This document shows, piece after piece, positions 62,632 through 64,000 of a stretch of 64,000 nucleotides of DNA. Every line of letters begins with the position of its first letter. Positions within the stretch are counted from its first letter, which is position 1. Under the pieces are notes generated by a model. That model did not search any database, was not told the origin of the DNA, and worked only from the letters and a program-made list of their open reading frames with translations. The position numbers and the translations under genes were made by a program. The stretch lies in assembly GCA_902826885.1 (NCBI GenBank), contig CADEGL010000005.1, positions 14,027 through 78,026 on the forward strand. Reading direction: 5' to 3'. This DNA comes from an uncultured Alphaproteobacteria bacterium (lineage in GTDB: Bacteria; Pseudomonadota; Alphaproteobacteria; CADEGL01).

Positions 62632-64000
62632 ATGGCCAAGAAGAACGACGCCCTCGCCCAGATCCACATGCAGGTCATGTGGAACCGCCTGATCTCCGTC
62701 GTGGAGGAACAGGCGCAGACCCTGGTGCGCACCGCTTTCTCCACCTCCGTGCGCGAGGCCGGCGACCTTTCGGCGGGCGTCTTCGACGAACAGGGCCGCA
62801 TGCTGGCCCAGGCCGTGACCGGCACGCCGGGCCACATCAACTCGATGGCCGAGGCTGTGCCCCACTTCATCGCCAAGTATCCGATGAGCAAGATGAAGCC
62901 GGGCGACCACTTCATCACCAACGATCCCTGGCAGGCGTCTGGCCACCTGCACGACTTCACAGTCGTCTCGCCGACCTTCCACAAGGGCCGGGCGGTCGCT
63001 CTGTTCGCCAACACAATCCACGTCGTCGATATTGGCGGCCGCGGTTTCGGCCCCGACGGGCGCCAGGTTTTCGAGGAAGGCCTGAACATCCCCATCATGC
63101 ACCTCTTCAAGGAGGGCAAGGCCAACGAGACGCTGATGGAGCTCATCCGCACCAACGTGCGCGAGCCCATGCAGGTCGAGGGCGACCTGTTCGCCGCCGC
63201 GGCTTGCAACGACACGGGCTCCAAGCGCCTGGTCGACATGATGACCGAGTTCGAGCTGAAGGACCTGAACAAGCTCGGCGCCTTCATCATCGAATCCTCG
63301 CGCAAGGCGACGATCGAGAAGATCCGCAAGCTGAAGCCCGGCACCTACCGCAACACGATGCAGACTGACGGCTACGACGCGCCGGTCACCATCTCCGCGG
63401 CGCTGACGGTCGGCAAGGACGGCATCCACGTCGACTACGAAGGCACGTCCGGCGCCAGCCCCTACGGCATCAACGTGGTGTTCAACTACACCAAGGCCTA
63501 CACCTGCTTCGGCGTGAAATGCATCGTGGCTCCGGACATTCCGAACAACTACGGCTCGCTGCTGCCGATCACCTTCTCGGCGCCCGAGGGCTCGATCCTG
63601 AACGTCCAGCGTCCTTGGGCCGTGGCCGCGCGCCACATCATCGGCCACTGCCTGCCCGACACGGTGTTCGGCTGCCTGCACCAGGTGGTGCCGGAAGGCG
63701 CCCAGGCCGAGGGCTCGGCCAGCCTGTGGAACGTGCAGCTGCGCGGCGGCCCGTCCGTCTCCGGCGGCGTGGCCTTCAAGGGCAACATCCCCGAGTTCGA
63801 GATGCTGCAGTTCAACTCCGGCGGCACGGGCGCCCGCCCGACCAAGGACGGTCTCAACTCGACGGCCTTCCCCTCCGGCGTGCGCGGCATGCCGGTCGAG
63901 GCCAACGAAGCCATCACCCCGGTCGTGTTCTGGAAGAAGGAACTGCGTCCGGATTCCGGCGGCGCCGGCACCCAGCGCGGCGGCCTCGGCCAGATCATCG
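62632..64000 (+). CDS. Hydantoinase B/oxoprolinase-type subunit, copy 2 (3' end cut by window edge)
   Basis: The first 456 residues of a HyuB subunit. Seen: RTAFSTSVREAGDLSAGVFDEQGRMLAQAVTGTPGH, HFITNDPWQASGHLHDFTVVSP and, near the cut, DSGGAGTQRGGLGQII (the Gly-Gly-x-Gly block). It carries the family features of the N-terminal and middle regions. The start at 62632 is preceded by AGAGGAC. It is partner to hyuA copy 2 across 119 bp of repeat. The ending is unseen, so completeness cannot be judged. Confidence 0.92.
   Translation, partial: MAKKNDALAQIHMQVMWNRLISVVEEQAQTLVRTAFSTSVREAGDLSAGVFDEQGRMLAQAVTGTPGHINSMAEAVPHFIAKYPMSKMKPGDHFITNDPWQASGHLHDFTVVSPTFHKGRAVALFANTIHVVDIGGRGFGPDGRQVFEEGLNIPIMHLFKEGKANETLMELIRTNVREPMQVEGDLFAAAACNDTGSKRLVDMMTEFELKDLNKLGAFIIESSRKATIEKIRKLKPGTYRNTMQTDGYDAPVTISAALTVGKDGIHVDYEGTSGASPYGINVVFNYTKAYTCFGVKCIVAPDIPNNYGSLLPITFSAPEGSILNVQRPWAVAARHIIGHCLPDTVFGCLHQVVPEGAQAEGSASLWNVQLRGGPSVSGGVAFKGNIPEFEMLQFNSGGTGARPTKDGLNSTAFPSGVRGMPVEANEAITPVVFWKKELRPDSGGAGTQRGGLGQII

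Noticed and set aside
1-64000. CRISPR array, transposase, phage or toxin-antitoxin pair
   Set aside because: I looked for regularly spaced repeats, DDE or tyrosine recombinase motifs and small paired genes and found none that could be supported.

Overview
The window is high-GC, gene-dense bacterial chromosome with short intergenic gaps and no transposase, integrase, phage gene, CRISPR array or rRNA. Gene content and order point to an alphaproteobacterium, probably Rhodospirillales-like. The two strongest pointers are the run dgt-argS-SPOR protein-nagZ-M50 protease-scpA-scpB-tatABC (bases 1-10924, minus strand) and the run pcm-tolC-PopZ-like gene-valS (20443-25802, minus strand). Species assignment is inference; no rRNA is present.

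Layout. 1-10924: housekeeping operon for chromosome segregation (scpAB), Tat export, wall recycling (nagZ), arginyl-tRNA synthetase and dNTPase, interrupted by a ferric-type ABC transporter. 11038-16581: plus-strand genes for an ErpA-like iron-sulfur carrier, an acetyltransferase, exonuclease III, four GFA/CENP-V zinc proteins with a LysE exporter among them, an unknown protein and a PPK2 kinase. 16588-25802: VOC protein, M81 peptidase overlapping ilvD, valS, PopZ-like protein, TolC and Pcm. 26006-28259: tRNA-Cys, a PhzF protein and a PLP decarboxylase.

28285-37227 is a catabolic block: a MarR regulator, a molybdenum hydroxylase large subunit, hydantoinase A and B, a beta-keto acid cleavage enzyme, a strong terminator, then a Rieske oxygenase of lower GC. 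Two near-identical 18-bp inverted repeats, one before the regulator and one before the hydroxylase, look like the operators of this regulon. 37395-44960: tRNA-Asn, an MFS exporter, a small iron-permease-family protein, an SDR, Ku and LigD (end joining), and a FecR-domain protein.

45262-58162: a small unknown gene, then a long minus-strand accessory run. It holds a second orphan molybdenum hydroxylase, an MFS transporter, an M28 peptidase, an unknown 169-residue protein, an AstE-like deacylase, a MarR regulator and an HpaB-like flavin monooxygenase. A ThDP enzyme divergent from an Lrp-type regulator, a lipoprotein, an SDR and a DUF6356 protein follow. 58297-64000: a second Lrp-type regulator with a palindromic promoter, a RidA-family protein, an SDR, and a second hydantoinase A/B pair that runs off the end. 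Two copies of a two-hairpin intergenic repeat, in opposite orientation, bracket the SDR and the second hyuA.

Taken together, the accessory half looks like machinery for breaking down nitrogen-containing, possibly cyclic or quaternary-amine, compounds. The substrate cannot be read from sequence alone.
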